From NCBI GenBank assembly GCA_003221035.1, contig QHUB01000037.1, forward strand, positions 1 to 48,509: a DNA stretch of 48,509 bases. Reading direction: 5' to 3'. The notes under the pieces were generated by a model. It was given only the letters and a program-made list of their open reading frames with translations. It was not told where the DNA came from and did no database searches. The translations under genes were made by a program, and so were the position numbers. This document shows positions 1-7,808 of the stretch, in pieces; position 1 is the first letter of the stretch; each line of letters opens with the position of its first letter. The stretch is from Gemmatimonadota bacterium (lineage in GTDB: Bacteria; Gemmatimonadota; Gemmatimonadetes; Gemmatimonadales; GWC2-71-9).

Positions 1-1415
1 GTTCGCCGAGTCGCCCTGCCGTTGCCGGCTACCCTCCCGAGCGCGCCGATCGGCGGTTCGAGCCCGAGACACTCATCGGACGTGAGCGCGAGTTCAGTGT
101 GTTGTACGACGCATGGCTCGAAGCCCGGCGCAAGTCACCGCGTATCGTCGTCGTCACGAGCGATCCCGGAGTCGGCAAGACGACGCTGGTGAATGCGTTT
201 GCCTCGAGCTGTCAGATGGAAGGGGCGGTGGTCGCGCGCGCGCAGGCGTATGACGCCGAGCGCGAGTTGCCGTTCGCGGTGTTGGGGGAGCTGGTGAAGC
301 AGCTCGCGACGCAGCGGGCGATTGGGAGTGCGGATCCGGAGGCTCTCAGTGAACTGACTAGAATCAGTTCGGAGGTTCTCCGCGCATTTCCCGGTGTCCC
401 GAAACCCGTAGAGTGGGCCACAGAACTGATGCCCTTGCGCATTGCCGACGCATTCCTCAAGACGGTAACAGCGGGAGCGATTGACAGCCCCGTTCTTTTG
501 TTGGTCGATGACATTCATGCTGCTGATAATGCGAGTACCGCCATCCTCCATTCCATCTCGCGGAAACTTCTTGACACGCGGGTCTTGCTCGTTTTGACCG
601 GTCGCCCCAGCGAACTTCGGCTGTCGGGCCCCCCCTGGGCATTGATGTCTGACGCCAGTATCGAACGGCTAGAAGTCCTAGACCTTGAAGTCCTGACGGA
701 GGATTCGGCCGCCAAGTTAGTCCGCTCTTCTGCAACGAAATTCGGTGATAATGAGCCACCGGTTGAACGGATTCTAAAGGCGAGTGGCTGTAATCCCCTG
801 GCAATCGAACTCCTGACTCGAGAATGGGCCGCGCATCGAGGTGCGTCGTTGCTCCATGACCTTGAAGCGTTGGACACACAGCCCGTTCCAGCGATCGGAA
901 TACCCCGGGCCATCGGCGTCGTATTCGAGCGACAATGCAGACGACTGGAGACGCACGTTAGAGGCGCACTCGACCTAGCTGCCGTCCTCGGCCGACGTCT
1001 AACAGACTTGGGTCTTTATTCGGTTATCGGGTTATCACCGGGTCGAGCTGCAGAGGCGCTTTCGAGACTTCGCGCGGAAGGGCATCTGCGCGAAGTGAGG
1101 GGCGAACTGGAATTCAGGAACGAGCTCATAAGAGCTCAGGCATACTACGCTGTCCCCGGTAGTATCCGCCAACACCTACATCGCGGGGTAGCTGATCTAC
1201 TCGCCAACGCACGGTCGGTCCGCGATGGGGCGATATGCCTTGAGATCGCCTGGCATCACCTTCGAGGTGCGGACTTCGATCGTGCTCTAACGTACGCGCT
1301 AGATGGAGCGGCGGCCGTATTGACTGTTGGAGCCCCTCACGGGGCTGAGGACATACTAGCCACGATTGCCCGTTTGAATCCAGCTCCAGCTACTCTTGGC
1401 AAAGGCGTTCATTGA
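1..1415 (+). CDS. AAA ATPase (AAA_16-like) regulator, N-terminus outside window
   Basis: This is the ATPase half of a large signal-type NTPase. The reading frame is open from the left window edge, and the motif LIGREREF, typical of the start of AAA_16 domains, lies at about 72-95. The GTG at 99 is therefore an internal codon and the true start is off the window. A P-loop (DPGVGKTT) follows at about 160-185 and a Walker B-like segment (LLLVDDIH) at about 500-525. The C-terminal part is helical, as in LuxR/MalT-type STAND regulators. The frame stops at 1415, overlapping the next TPR frame by 20 bases, and the two halves look like one protein broken by a frameshift near 1378-1412. Codon use is more AT-rich than in the genes to the right. 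The domain that precedes the ATPase (kinase, cyclase or winged helix) cannot be seen. The ATPase call is firm; the cellular role is unknown. Confidence 0.75.
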   Translation, partial: SPSRPAVAGYPPERADRRFEPETLIGREREFSVLYDAWLEARRKSPRIVVVTSDPGVGKTTLVNAFASSCQMEGAVVARAQAYDAERELPFAVLGELVKQLATQRAIGSADPEALSELTRISSEVLRAFPGVPKPVEWATELMPLRIADAFLKTVTAGAIDSPVLLLVDDIHAADNASTAILHSISRKLLDTRVLLVLTGRPSELRLSGPPWALMSDASIERLEVLDLEVLTEDSAAKLVRSSATKFGDNEPPVERILKASGCNPLAIELLTREWAAHRGASLLHDLEALDTQPVPAIGIPRAIGVVFERQCRRLETHVRGALDLAAVLGRRLTDLGLYSVIGLSPGRAAEALSRLRAEGHLREVRGELEFRNELIRAQAYYAVPGSIRQHLHRGVADLLANARSVRDGAICLEIAWHHLRGADFDRALTYALDGAAAVLTVGAPHGAEDILATIARLNPAPATLGKGVH

Positions 1416-2655
1416 ACAGTCTAAGGCGGAGCAAGCCCTGCCAATAATCGATGATCTCGCCGTAAACCCGTCACTGAGTCTCCACGAGCAGGCGGAAGTT
1501 GCGATGATGCGGGCCTCAGTCGAATTCCTCCTGATTACTGGATTGGGAAGTAGATACTGTGACGCTGCCAAAACCGCGCTTGAAGCCGCTCAACGAACGG
1601 AGGATCCACACCTTATTTCGCAAGCACTTTTCGAATGTGCTAGAGCGGCAGGGGACGAGGGTACGGCCGATCTTTTCAAGACAGCCGAAGCAGGAGCCGA
1701 CGCTCTCTTGGCAAAAACAAGTCCGGACCGAATACCGATGGCCATTTTGGCGAAATCATATTGTCGTTTTCTTTTGGGGGACCCTGCAGAGGCGACAAAA
1801 CGACTACGAGAAGTCCTTTACACTAGTCAACCGACCGCGAATGCCGCTCAACTCGCGATCATCCATTCGGGGCTGGGAATAAACAACTATTTCATGTGTC
1901 ATTTTGAGGAAGCCTATCAAGATTACACGAAAGCGTTCGAGCTTACGAAAAAAGTTGGCGACGACGCTCGGCTTTGCACAATTGCCGCAAATCTCTGCGC
2001 GGTTCTAATGACCCGCGGTGACTACGATAGCGCAGTGCGATATGGCAAGTTGAGCGTCAAGCACGGGGAATCATGCTCCTCCAGTTATCTGCTGGTTGCT
2101 TACACCAACCTTATTGATCCCTACATGCTCCAAGGCGATGAGTCGGCCGCCATGCAATGCCTTGAGACAGCCCAAAAATGGATGGCCCCAGAACGGCGCT
2201 GGAGGCTCAGGCTTCAGTTTATTGCGGAGGCCGCTTCGTTCGCTCTAATGCAACGGAACGTCGGATTGGCGATGGATCTCATCGCGCAATTGGAAAGTGT
2301 CTCGAGAGAACGAGAAATAGCGATACCGATGCCTGGGGCTTACTGGAAACTGAAGGCCTTCAAGATGGCGCAGATGGGTCAAATGGAAGACGCATATAGC
2401 ACAGTCTCAAAGTTGGCAACGCTATGGCGTAATACGCTAGTTCTTGCTCACCTCGATATGGTTGCTACGAAGGCGTGGCTTGAAAGATTAGATCAAGGGA
2501 CTGTCAGACCCGAAACGGCAGATGATCTGGATCTTTTTCGTCGACTTGGTGCGGTTGGAAAAAGACAGCTACTCGGGTTTCCTTGGTTCTGGGAGACCCT
2601 GGTAGATTTGCGGAGTCGACAGAAAGCGCAGCGTATTCAAGAGTGGTCTAGGTAG
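1396..2655 (+). CDS. TPR-repeat protein, probable C-terminal half of the AAA/TPR regulator
   Basis: This is a helical repeat protein of about 419 aa with TPR-like units, for example around residues 150-200 (LGINNYFMCHFEEAYQDYTKA) and 200-240 (RGDYDSAVRYGKLSV). The first available start is TTG 1396, inside the end of the ATPase frame, with no clear ribosome binding site. Reading upstream in this frame gives QLQLLLAKAF, which continues the repeat naturally up to a stop at 1375. This supports one ancestral protein with AAA_16 followed by TPRs, a common STAND layout. No C-terminal HTH is present, so it is unlikely to be a plain LuxR-type regulator. It may scaffold protein contacts for the ATPase. 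Base composition is AT-rich for this window. The gene ends convergently, overlapping the HD-GYP gene by 8 bases. Confidence 0.6.
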   Translation: MAKAFIEQSKAEQALPIIDDLAVNPSLSLHEQAEVAMMRASVEFLLITGLGSRYCDAAKTALEAAQRTEDPHLISQALFECARAAGDEGTADLFKTAEAGADALLAKTSPDRIPMAILAKSYCRFLLGDPAEATKRLREVLYTSQPTANAAQLAIIHSGLGINNYFMCHFEEAYQDYTKAFELTKKVGDDARLCTIAANLCAVLMTRGDYDSAVRYGKLSVKHGESCSSSYLLVAYTNLIDPYMLQGDESAAMQCLETAQKWMAPERRWRLRLQFIAEAASFALMQRNVGLAMDLIAQLESVSREREIAIPMPGAYWKLKAFKMAQMGQMEDAYSTVSKLATLWRNTLVLAHLDMVATKAWLERLDQGTVRPETADDLDLFRRLGAVGKRQLLGFPWFWETLVDLRSRQKAQRIQEWSR

Positions 2656-4018
2656 TGCGCGCGCTGGAACGCCGGCTTCTGGCCGCCACCTCCATACTGA
2701 GCAGCGATGTCGTCTCGGTCGTCATCTGTGGACCCAACAATCGGCGGATGCTTGCTGACTTCGAAACGAGCGCAACGAGTCTGGGATCAAACTGCCGCCC
2801 TGCATGTTTCGCAAGTTCCTCGAGCGTTCTCTGCAAACTCAACGCTTTACGATACGGTCGATCAGTAGTCATGGCATCTATGGTGTCTGCTACCATGATG
2901 ATGCGCGAACCAATCGGAATGTCCTCTCCCACCAAGCCATCGGGATAGCCCGTACCATCGTAGTTCTCATGATGATTGCGGATATCGGTCTGTACCTTGC
3001 CTCTAAACTCCGCGATTGTACTGGCTAGCTCGGCGCTCCTCACTGGGTGCGCCTGCATAAGCATGCGCTCCTCCGGAGATAACCGCCCTTCTTTTCGAAG
3101 GAGCGGAGCAAACTCCTCATAGATCTTGCCAACGTCATGAAGCAACGCGGCTGTGCCGACCTGATCGACCTGCCTAGTCGTAAGCCCCATCTCACGCGCA
3201 ATCTGTCTCGCGTACTCGGAAACCCGTACTGAATGGCCAGAGGTGTAAGGATCCCGTGCTTCGATTGACTTCACCATCAGTTCGAGCAGTTCCCTGTTAG
3301 CCCGCTCGACCTGAAGATTCATCTGGTACATATGGCGAATGAAGAACAACGGGAGCACCAGCGCTGCTAAGCCTACGATCTGGAACTGGATATAAAGGAA
3401 GGCAAGAACGATCGCGAGTGTGCTTGAAACCAAATCGTAGATGAGGGAGTCACCCGCGATTTTGGTGCGTGCTTCTCGAAGCGGGATGTCAGTTGTGAGA
3501 AATACAGCGAGAGCCACCGCCATCTGATTTACAACAAAAAACACAACTACTAGAGAGGCGAACGACAAGAAGTTCACGTGGACCTTGTCGAAACCAACAT
3601 GCCCTCCGAGTCTGCTGTACACAAAACCACCTAAACCAACAAAAAGCATGTATTGAGCGGTATTGAACGCCGCGCGAATGAGAGTCTTACGGCGCACAAC
3701 CAACTGTGAGATCAACCCGGTAAGACATGCTATGACAACTGGCCAAGGCGGAGGAAACAAGAGGACAGAAGCCAAGAATGGCACGAAGACAACAGACGAC
3801 CCGATACCCGCGTTCGAGATTCGTGGTGATGGGATGAATGAAGAATCGCTAACAACACCGAGCACGGTAAAGGCAACGAGAGCATTCCAGAATGAACGAT
3901 CCGAAAGGCTCGGCACGTACCAATCGGTCGCCGCGAGCAGCGCCGCGGCGGCCAAAGCAACTAGCAGTAGGAAAACCCGGAAACTGATTCGATCGAACTG
4001 TGGCTGCTTCTCAGTCAC
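2648..4018 (-). CDS. Membrane HD-GYP domain protein (putative c-di-GMP phosphodiesterase)
   Basis: This 456-aa protein has about six hydrophobic segments in the first 230 residues, forming an MASE-like sensory membrane domain, followed by a short linker and a C-terminal HD-GYP domain. Visible HD-GYP signatures are the HD pair in LLHDVGKI, the HH pair in NHHENYDGTGYP with the GYP motif itself, and a downstream conserved Asp in MVADTIDAM. The family hydrolyses cyclic di-GMP to GMP using a di- or trinuclear metal centre. I place the start at GTG 4018, because AGAGG lies 7-8 bases upstream; a TTG at 4057 would add 13 residues without a better site. There is no partner in an operon: it converges with the TPR gene on the left. 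Activity is inferred from motifs; the signal sensed by the membrane part is unknown. Confidence 0.85.
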   Translation of the reverse strand: MTEKQPQFDRISFRVFLLLVALAAAALLAATDWYVPSLSDRSFWNALVAFTVLGVVSDSSFIPSPRISNAGIGSSVVFVPFLASVLLFPPPWPVVIACLTGLISQLVVRRKTLIRAAFNTAQYMLFVGLGGFVYSRLGGHVGFDKVHVNFLSFASLVVVFFVVNQMAVALAVFLTTDIPLREARTKIAGDSLIYDLVSSTLAIVLAFLYIQFQIVGLAALVLPLFFIRHMYQMNLQVERANRELLELMVKSIEARDPYTSGHSVRVSEYARQIAREMGLTTRQVDQVGTAALLHDVGKIYEEFAPLLRKEGRLSPEERMLMQAHPVRSAELASTIAEFRGKVQTDIRNHHENYDGTGYPDGLVGEDIPIGSRIIMVADTIDAMTTDRPYRKALSLQRTLEELAKHAGRQFDPRLVALVSKSASIRRLLGPQMTTETTSLLSMEVAARSRRSSARTT

Positions 4019-4436
4019 CGTTGCGCCTCTGCATAAGTCCTTCGGTTGATCGCACAAAAAAAGGAGAGGGACCCCACGCCATCGCTAGAGTTGTGAAATA
4101 CCATCTGCGAAAAACAACTTCGCGACTGCCGTGAACAGAAAAGCGAGCAGTTGCAACATCGAGCGTCACCCCCTTAATGGGTCCAGCGAGTGAATACGGC
4201 CTCGCCTTTGGAGTGGTACGCCTCTCTATAGCGTACCCGACGCTCCGCTCGTCTACTGTTCGCTACGCTCCGCTCTAGCTAGCGGTGACCAGGGGCCCCC
4301 TGTTTTCGATTGCACCACAAATTCAAAGACGGCTGACGGTCCAACGACGCTACCTTGATGCTACAAATTCAAAGACGGCTGACGGTCCGACGACGCTACC
4401 TTGATGCTACAATTTCAAAGACGGCTGACGGTCCGA
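4019..4436. other. Intergenic tract with hairpin and tandem repeats
   Basis: This is the longest stretch of the window without a gene. The right part holds the 46-bp tandem repeat and the middle holds a perfect 7-bp hairpin at 4215-4237; both are listed separately. Between 4240 and 4290 the bases CGCTCCGCT and close variants recur on a short scale. I see no credible ORF, tRNA or terminator with a T-run here. It must contain the promoter of the HD-GYP gene and the 3' end of the HTH-receiver transcript, but I cannot place either. Confidence 0.5.
4215..4237. other. Perfect 7-bp stem-loop
   Basis: GGTACGC at 4215-4221 and GCGTACC at 4231-4237 are exact reverse complements around a 9-base loop. 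No T-run follows on either strand, so it is not a classical terminator. It could be an operator or an RNA structure in the upstream region of the HD-GYP gene. Confidence 0.4.
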
Positions 4437-4446
4437 CTACGCTACC
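4317..4446. repeat. 46-bp direct tandem repeat, about 2.8 copies
   Basis: Copies start at 4317, 4363 and 4409. The unit begins ACAAATTCAAAGACGGCTGA, continues through ACGGTCC and CGCTACC, and ends TTGATGCT. Copies 1 and 2 differ by one base (CCAACG versus CCGACG). Copy 3 has ACAATTTC at its start and CGACTACG internally, and merges into the last codons and stop of the HTH-receiver gene (stop at 4437-4439). There are no spacers, so it is not a CRISPR. The array probably arose by slippage or duplication of the 3' end of that gene. Confidence 0.85.
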
Positions 4447-5036
4447 ATCCGCGCCTGCAACGCACGACGCATCGCCTCGATCACCACCCCCATCCCATCC
4501 ACCTTGTTGACGATCGACCGCACACCCAATCTCCGTAACTCATTCTCGGCACTCGCCGGCAATCCGCCCGTGACGATCATCACAGGCGCCGTGAGACGCT
4601 TGCTCGTGTCCTGCAACCGCTCCACCACCTGCACCGCGTTGAGATCGGGCAACGCATAATCCAAGACCACCAGATCAGGACTCATGCGGCCGATCTCGAG
4701 CAATCCATCGACCCCCGTCGTCGCTTCGACGACCTCCACATCCGGCGCCTCACGCTCGATCGTCCGCACCAGCGCCGCGAGATAGCCCGGATCATCCTCC
4801 ACCACCACCACCACCGGCCGTTCACGACCCGGAAGCAATTCGCTCGGCAATGCCATACCATGGGCACGCAGAAATTCCGCCAGATCGGCCGACGCCACCC
4901 GCCGCCGGCCCGTCGGCGTCCGATGCCCCTTCAAGTGCCCCTGGTCGATCCAGCTCGCCACCGTCGCCGGCGTCACCTGCAGCACGCGCGCGACACGCTG
5001 CGTCCCCCAATAGCGCTTGGTTCTGACGGTACTCAC
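4437..5036 (-). CDS. HTH (excisionase/MerR-like) plus receiver domain protein
   Basis: This 199-aa protein has an N-terminal helix-turn-helix resembling HTH_17 or BldC-type domains (residues 9-58: KRYWGTQRVARVL, then VTPATVASWIDQGHLKGHRT). A response-regulator receiver domain follows at about residues 74-197. Receiver residues are present: acidic pocket E80-D81-D82, phospho-acceptor D126 in VVLDYALPDL, T156 and K178. The order, DNA-binding domain first and receiver last, is the reverse of most response regulators. The GTG start at 5036 has no obvious Shine-Dalgarno. No histidine kinase lies next to it, so the partner is unknown. The protein likely binds DNA under phosphorylation control. Its stop lies in the third copy of the 46-bp repeat. 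Confidence 0.8.
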   Translation of the reverse strand: MSTVRTKRYWGTQRVARVLQVTPATVASWIDQGHLKGHRTPTGRRRVASADLAEFLRAHGMALPSELLPGRERPVVVVVEDDPGYLAALVRTIEREAPDVEVVEATTGVDGLLEIGRMSPDLVVLDYALPDLNAVQVVERLQDTSKRLTAPVMIVTGGLPASAENELRRLGVRSIVNKVDGMGVVIEAMRRALQARMVA

Positions 5037-5132
5037 GAAACACGAGATATCGCTAAAAACGAAAGTCCGCTAGATGGTATTAACCCTCACTAGGTACTGG
5101 ACGGGTAGGCGATAGACGGCTAAAAGACGCCG

Positions 5133-5148
5133 AGGCGCCGAGACGCCT
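5133..5148 (-). terminator. Possible weak terminator after the 246-aa gene
   Basis: Read on the minus strand, AGGCG and CGCCT form a 5-bp stem with a 6-base loop about 30 bases past the stop at 5179, followed a few bases later by TTTT. The stem is short and the T-run is not adjacent, so this is a weak call. Confidence 0.3.
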
Positions 5149-5178
5149 AAGTGGTTATGAGGAACGAGGTTGGAGGAG

Positions 5179-5919
5179 CTACCGGCGGGCGTCCACCCAG
5201 CGGTTCGTCGCGTCCAGCACAGCCAGCACCGCGCTGCGCTCGGCCGACTCCCGAATTTCGCACGTACCCGTCAACAACTGCGCCTCGCGCCCGCCCAGGC
5301 CGTGGACGGCGACTAGCACGAACTTGCGATCGAACGCATCGATGATCTGCGCGCCCTCGAGCGCGATCGAGCTGTCGGGCAACAGGTGATCGAGACACGC
5401 CGCGGTCGCCCGCGCCGCCGCCTCCACCCGGTTCCGCACGGTATCGGTCCCGAGCTCCTCGGCGTGCGCCTCTTTCTCGCCGTACGACAGCTTCACCATG
5501 AGGTGCACGCGCTGCGGCTTGTCCGACGGCCTGACCTCGAGCGTCTTGAACACCACCACCCGGCGCTTGGACCGCTCGTTGATGGCCTCCTCCTGCAGCG
5601 CCTCGATCGACCGCACGTCCGCTACCTGCGCGACGCTGATCTTGCGGTGATCGACCTTGAAGCCGAGCTGCGCCATGAGCGCGGACTCGATGTTGCGGAC
5701 GGTCTGCTTGGGCTGCTGGCTGCCGCGCGTCGTGACGTGGATCTCGCTGACCTCGCCGAGCGGCGTCACGACGACGCGCGCCGCCACCACGCCCACCAGG
5801 CTGCTGATGAGATTCTCGACCCGCTTCATCCCCCACGGGTCGGGCGTTCCGCCACTTCCACTACCCCCGCCCAACGGCAGGTTGGGCTGATCCGAGGCCG
5901 GCGATGGATTCGACGTCAC
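5179..5919 (-). CDS. Conserved-looking protein of unknown function, partner of the FeS-GGDEF protein
   Basis: This 246-aa soluble protein matches no family I can name. The N-terminal 30 residues are disordered (Gly/Ser/Pro-rich). Two domains can be guessed. Residues 33-100 carry the conspicuous stretches LGEVSEIHVTTRG, QTVRNIESAL and VDHRKISVAQV. Residues 118-246 are an alpha/beta region with VHLMVKLSYG, ATAACLDHLL and FVLVAVHGLGGREA. There is no signal peptide and no membrane segment. Its ATG overlaps the stop of the upstream hydrogenase-like cyclase by 4 bases (ATGA), so the two are almost certainly co-translated. A role in the output or control of that cyclase is inference from this coupling. 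Confidence 0.75.
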   Translation of the reverse strand: MTSNPSPASDQPNLPLGGGSGSGGTPDPWGMKRVENLISSLVGVVAARVVVTPLGEVSEIHVTTRGSQQPKQTVRNIESALMAQLGFKVDHRKISVAQVADVRSIEALQEEAINERSKRRVVVFKTLEVRPSDKPQRVHLMVKLSYGEKEAHAEELGTDTVRNRVEAAARATAACLDHLLPDSSIALEGAQIIDAFDRKFVLVAVHGLGGREAQLLTGTCEIRESAERSAVLAVLDATNRWVDARR

Positions 5920-7673
5920 GGCGTGCTCCCTCCCCCTTCCCCTTCAACCGCGGTGGCAACCTGATTGCGGCCGAGCGCCTTCGCGCGGTAGAGCGCGCGA
6001 TCGGCGGTGACCAGCACGTCTTCATCCTGCTTGAGATCTCCACTCGCCTGCGCAGCTGCTGACGGTCCACGATACTCGGCGACGCCAATACTCGCCGTCA
6101 CCATTCCCTTCGGGTAGCCCATCGAGTGCCCGACCTCTTCGATCGACGCGCGCATCTTCTCCGCGACGCCCCGGGCCCCCTCGACTCCCGTCCCTACCAA
6201 TACCACAACGAACTCGTCGCCGCCATACCGGCCCGCCAGGTCGGTCAACCGGATGTGCGCCTGGCAGCGCCGCGCCGTCTCGCGCAGCACGGTGTTTCCC
6301 GCCTCGTGCCCGAACTTGTCGTTCACCGCCTTGAAGTTGTCGAGGTCGATGAACAGCACGGCGAAGTGCTCGCCGCTCCGGCCGCGGTGGCAGCGGGCGA
6401 CTTCGTTCGCCAGGCGGTCCCGCAGGACCCGGAAGGAGGCGAGACCGGTGAGCGCGTCCACGGCCGCTTGCTGCTGGGCGATCGTCGCCTGGCGCTCGAG
6501 GTAGCGGGGGCAGGACTTGAGCGTCGTGCGGCCCCGCGCCGCCGCGACGGCGAACTCCTGGCAGGTCTTGTAGCCGCAGGCCCCCGAATCCCAGGTCCGG
6601 CCGTTGGGCGCGAGGCCGATCTGCTCCAGGACGTATTCGACCGATTCGATCGTGGGGCCCGTGCCGTTCACCGAGATTTCGAACGCCGAGCCGACTTCGA
6701 TCTCGATGCCGTCGGCAAGCACCGGAGCGGCAGCGCGCGGCGGCTCGGTCGCCCCCACGATCGCCCGGCGCTTGAACAGCTCGTCCTTGGGGCCGAGCAG
6801 CGGGTGGTCGAGGCAGCCCTCGCAGGGCAGGATATCGATGAAGCCGAGGTCGATGCGGTCCACGCCGACCGCGCGGGCGATCCCTTCCAGGGCGCCGAGG
6901 CCCCGGACTTTTCGGAAGCGGCGGCTGGACTGGCGCTCTTCCTTTAATAGCTCGAGCGGCAGGCCGCCCGCGGTGCTCCAGTAGCGGCGCCGCTCCTCGG
7001 GGATGCGGCTGAAGAAGAGCGGCTGCTCCTGCACCCGGATGCCGCGCTTCTTGAGGATCGTCTCGAGCTCGGCGAGAGTGATGGCGGCATCGATGTCAGT
7101 TCCGCCTTCTGTCAGGCACACGCCGGCGTACACGATCGGCGCATCCTGGCCGTACATCGCCTTCAGATAGCGCGCCTCGGCCTCGATTGGCGTGGCCACC
7201 GGCGCGAGGTAGGGGATCAGCTCGGGATACTGGTTCTTGATCGTCTCGACGATGACGGGACAGGTGCTCCGGATGACAGTGCCCCCCCGCCCCCACTCTT
7301 CTTCGGTCCAGAGGTCCAGGTATTCCTTGGCGACCAGCTCGTCGCCCAGGACGCCGCGGTGCACCGTGCCAAATCCGGCGGCGTAGCAGGCGTTGACGAC
7401 CTGCTCGGGCGTCGCGGGATAGAACCAGACCGCGGATTCGACCGACAGAATCAGGACGGCTTTGTGGCTGAGGGTGTACTCGAGCGCGCGCGTGGCGTCG
7501 CCGACGGCGAGGATGGCTTCGTGGGGACACGCGGGATAGCAGAGACCCGCACGCGTGCAGGCCTCGTCCACGATCCAGACCTTCAGCTCTTCAACCGCGA
7601 CGGCGTCGGAGGGACATACCCGCACACATGCCAGGCATGCGACGCACAACTCGGGGTCGATTCTAAAATCCAC
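5916..7673 (-). CDS. Ferredoxin / iron-hydrogenase-like / Fe-S / GGDEF fusion (redox-type diguanylate cyclase)
   Basis: This 585-aa protein has four parts. Residues 1-55 form a ferredoxin-type domain with C10, C13, C16, C20 and a second motif C39, C45, C49-P, where the usual fourth Cys is Ala42. Residues 70-310 resemble the large-subunit C-terminal domain of [FeFe]-hydrogenase but are degenerate: C138 (STCP), C186 (AGVCLTEGG), C284 and C287 (PCEGC) remain, while the proton-transfer Cys and the Lys of the second motif are absent. Residues 360-392 are a Fe-S domain (ACGYKTC and a later C388). Residues 400-575 are a GGDEF domain with intact GGDEF at 484-488 and an RxxD product-inhibition site (RLTD) five residues before it. 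It should make cyclic di-GMP under control of one or more Fe-S clusters. No hydrogenase activity is expected. The start is GTG 7673. It lies first in an operon with the 246-aa gene. Confidence 0.88.
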   Translation of the reverse strand: MDFRIDPELCVACLACVRVCPSDAVAVEELKVWIVDEACTRAGLCYPACPHEAILAVGDATRALEYTLSHKAVLILSVESAVWFYPATPEQVVNACYAAGFGTVHRGVLGDELVAKEYLDLWTEEEWGRGGTVIRSTCPVIVETIKNQYPELIPYLAPVATPIEAEARYLKAMYGQDAPIVYAGVCLTEGGTDIDAAITLAELETILKKRGIRVQEQPLFFSRIPEERRRYWSTAGGLPLELLKEERQSSRRFRKVRGLGALEGIARAVGVDRIDLGFIDILPCEGCLDHPLLGPKDELFKRRAIVGATEPPRAAAPVLADGIEIEVGSAFEISVNGTGPTIESVEYVLEQIGLAPNGRTWDSGACGYKTCQEFAVAAARGRTTLKSCPRYLERQATIAQQQAAVDALTGLASFRVLRDRLANEVARCHRGRSGEHFAVLFIDLDNFKAVNDKFGHEAGNTVLRETARRCQAHIRLTDLAGRYGGDEFVVVLVGTGVEGARGVAEKMRASIEEVGHSMGYPKGMVTASIGVAEYRGPSAAAQASGDLKQDEDVLVTADRALYRAKALGRNQVATAVEGEGGGSTP

Positions 7674-7784
7674 GAAAGAGGCTCCGAGCTGGGCGCTGGA
7701 GAACCTGGAGCTAGGATCCAGGGCCGTGGTTCAGGGCGGCGCTAATCTATCGCGTGGTGGGGGAGTTGGCGATAGGATGTTTTG

Positions 7785-7808
7785 TGCGGTGTTTCCTGCT
7801 TAGGAATC
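7785..7808. repeat. Duplicated block A1, left copy
   Basis: The 24 bases here match 9389-9412 at 22 positions. It lies at the 3' end of the 38-aa ORF, whose stop (7800) is inside the block. Together with block A2 it marks a rearranged duplication of the 7.8-10.3 kb region. Confidence 0.6.

Noticed and set aside
4317-4446. CRISPR-like repeat array
   Set aside because: Units are contiguous with no spacers, only about three copies, and no cas genes are nearby.
5386-5964. Long plus-strand frame opposite the 246-aa gene
   Set aside because: It is antisense to a gene with coherent motifs, has Arg/His-rich composition typical of high-GC shadow frames, and no recognisable domain.
5916-7673. Functional [FeFe]-hydrogenase
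   Set aside because: Key catalytic residues of the H-cluster motifs are missing and no maturation genes (hydE, hydF, hydG) are in the window; a sensory role fits better with the GGDEF fusion.
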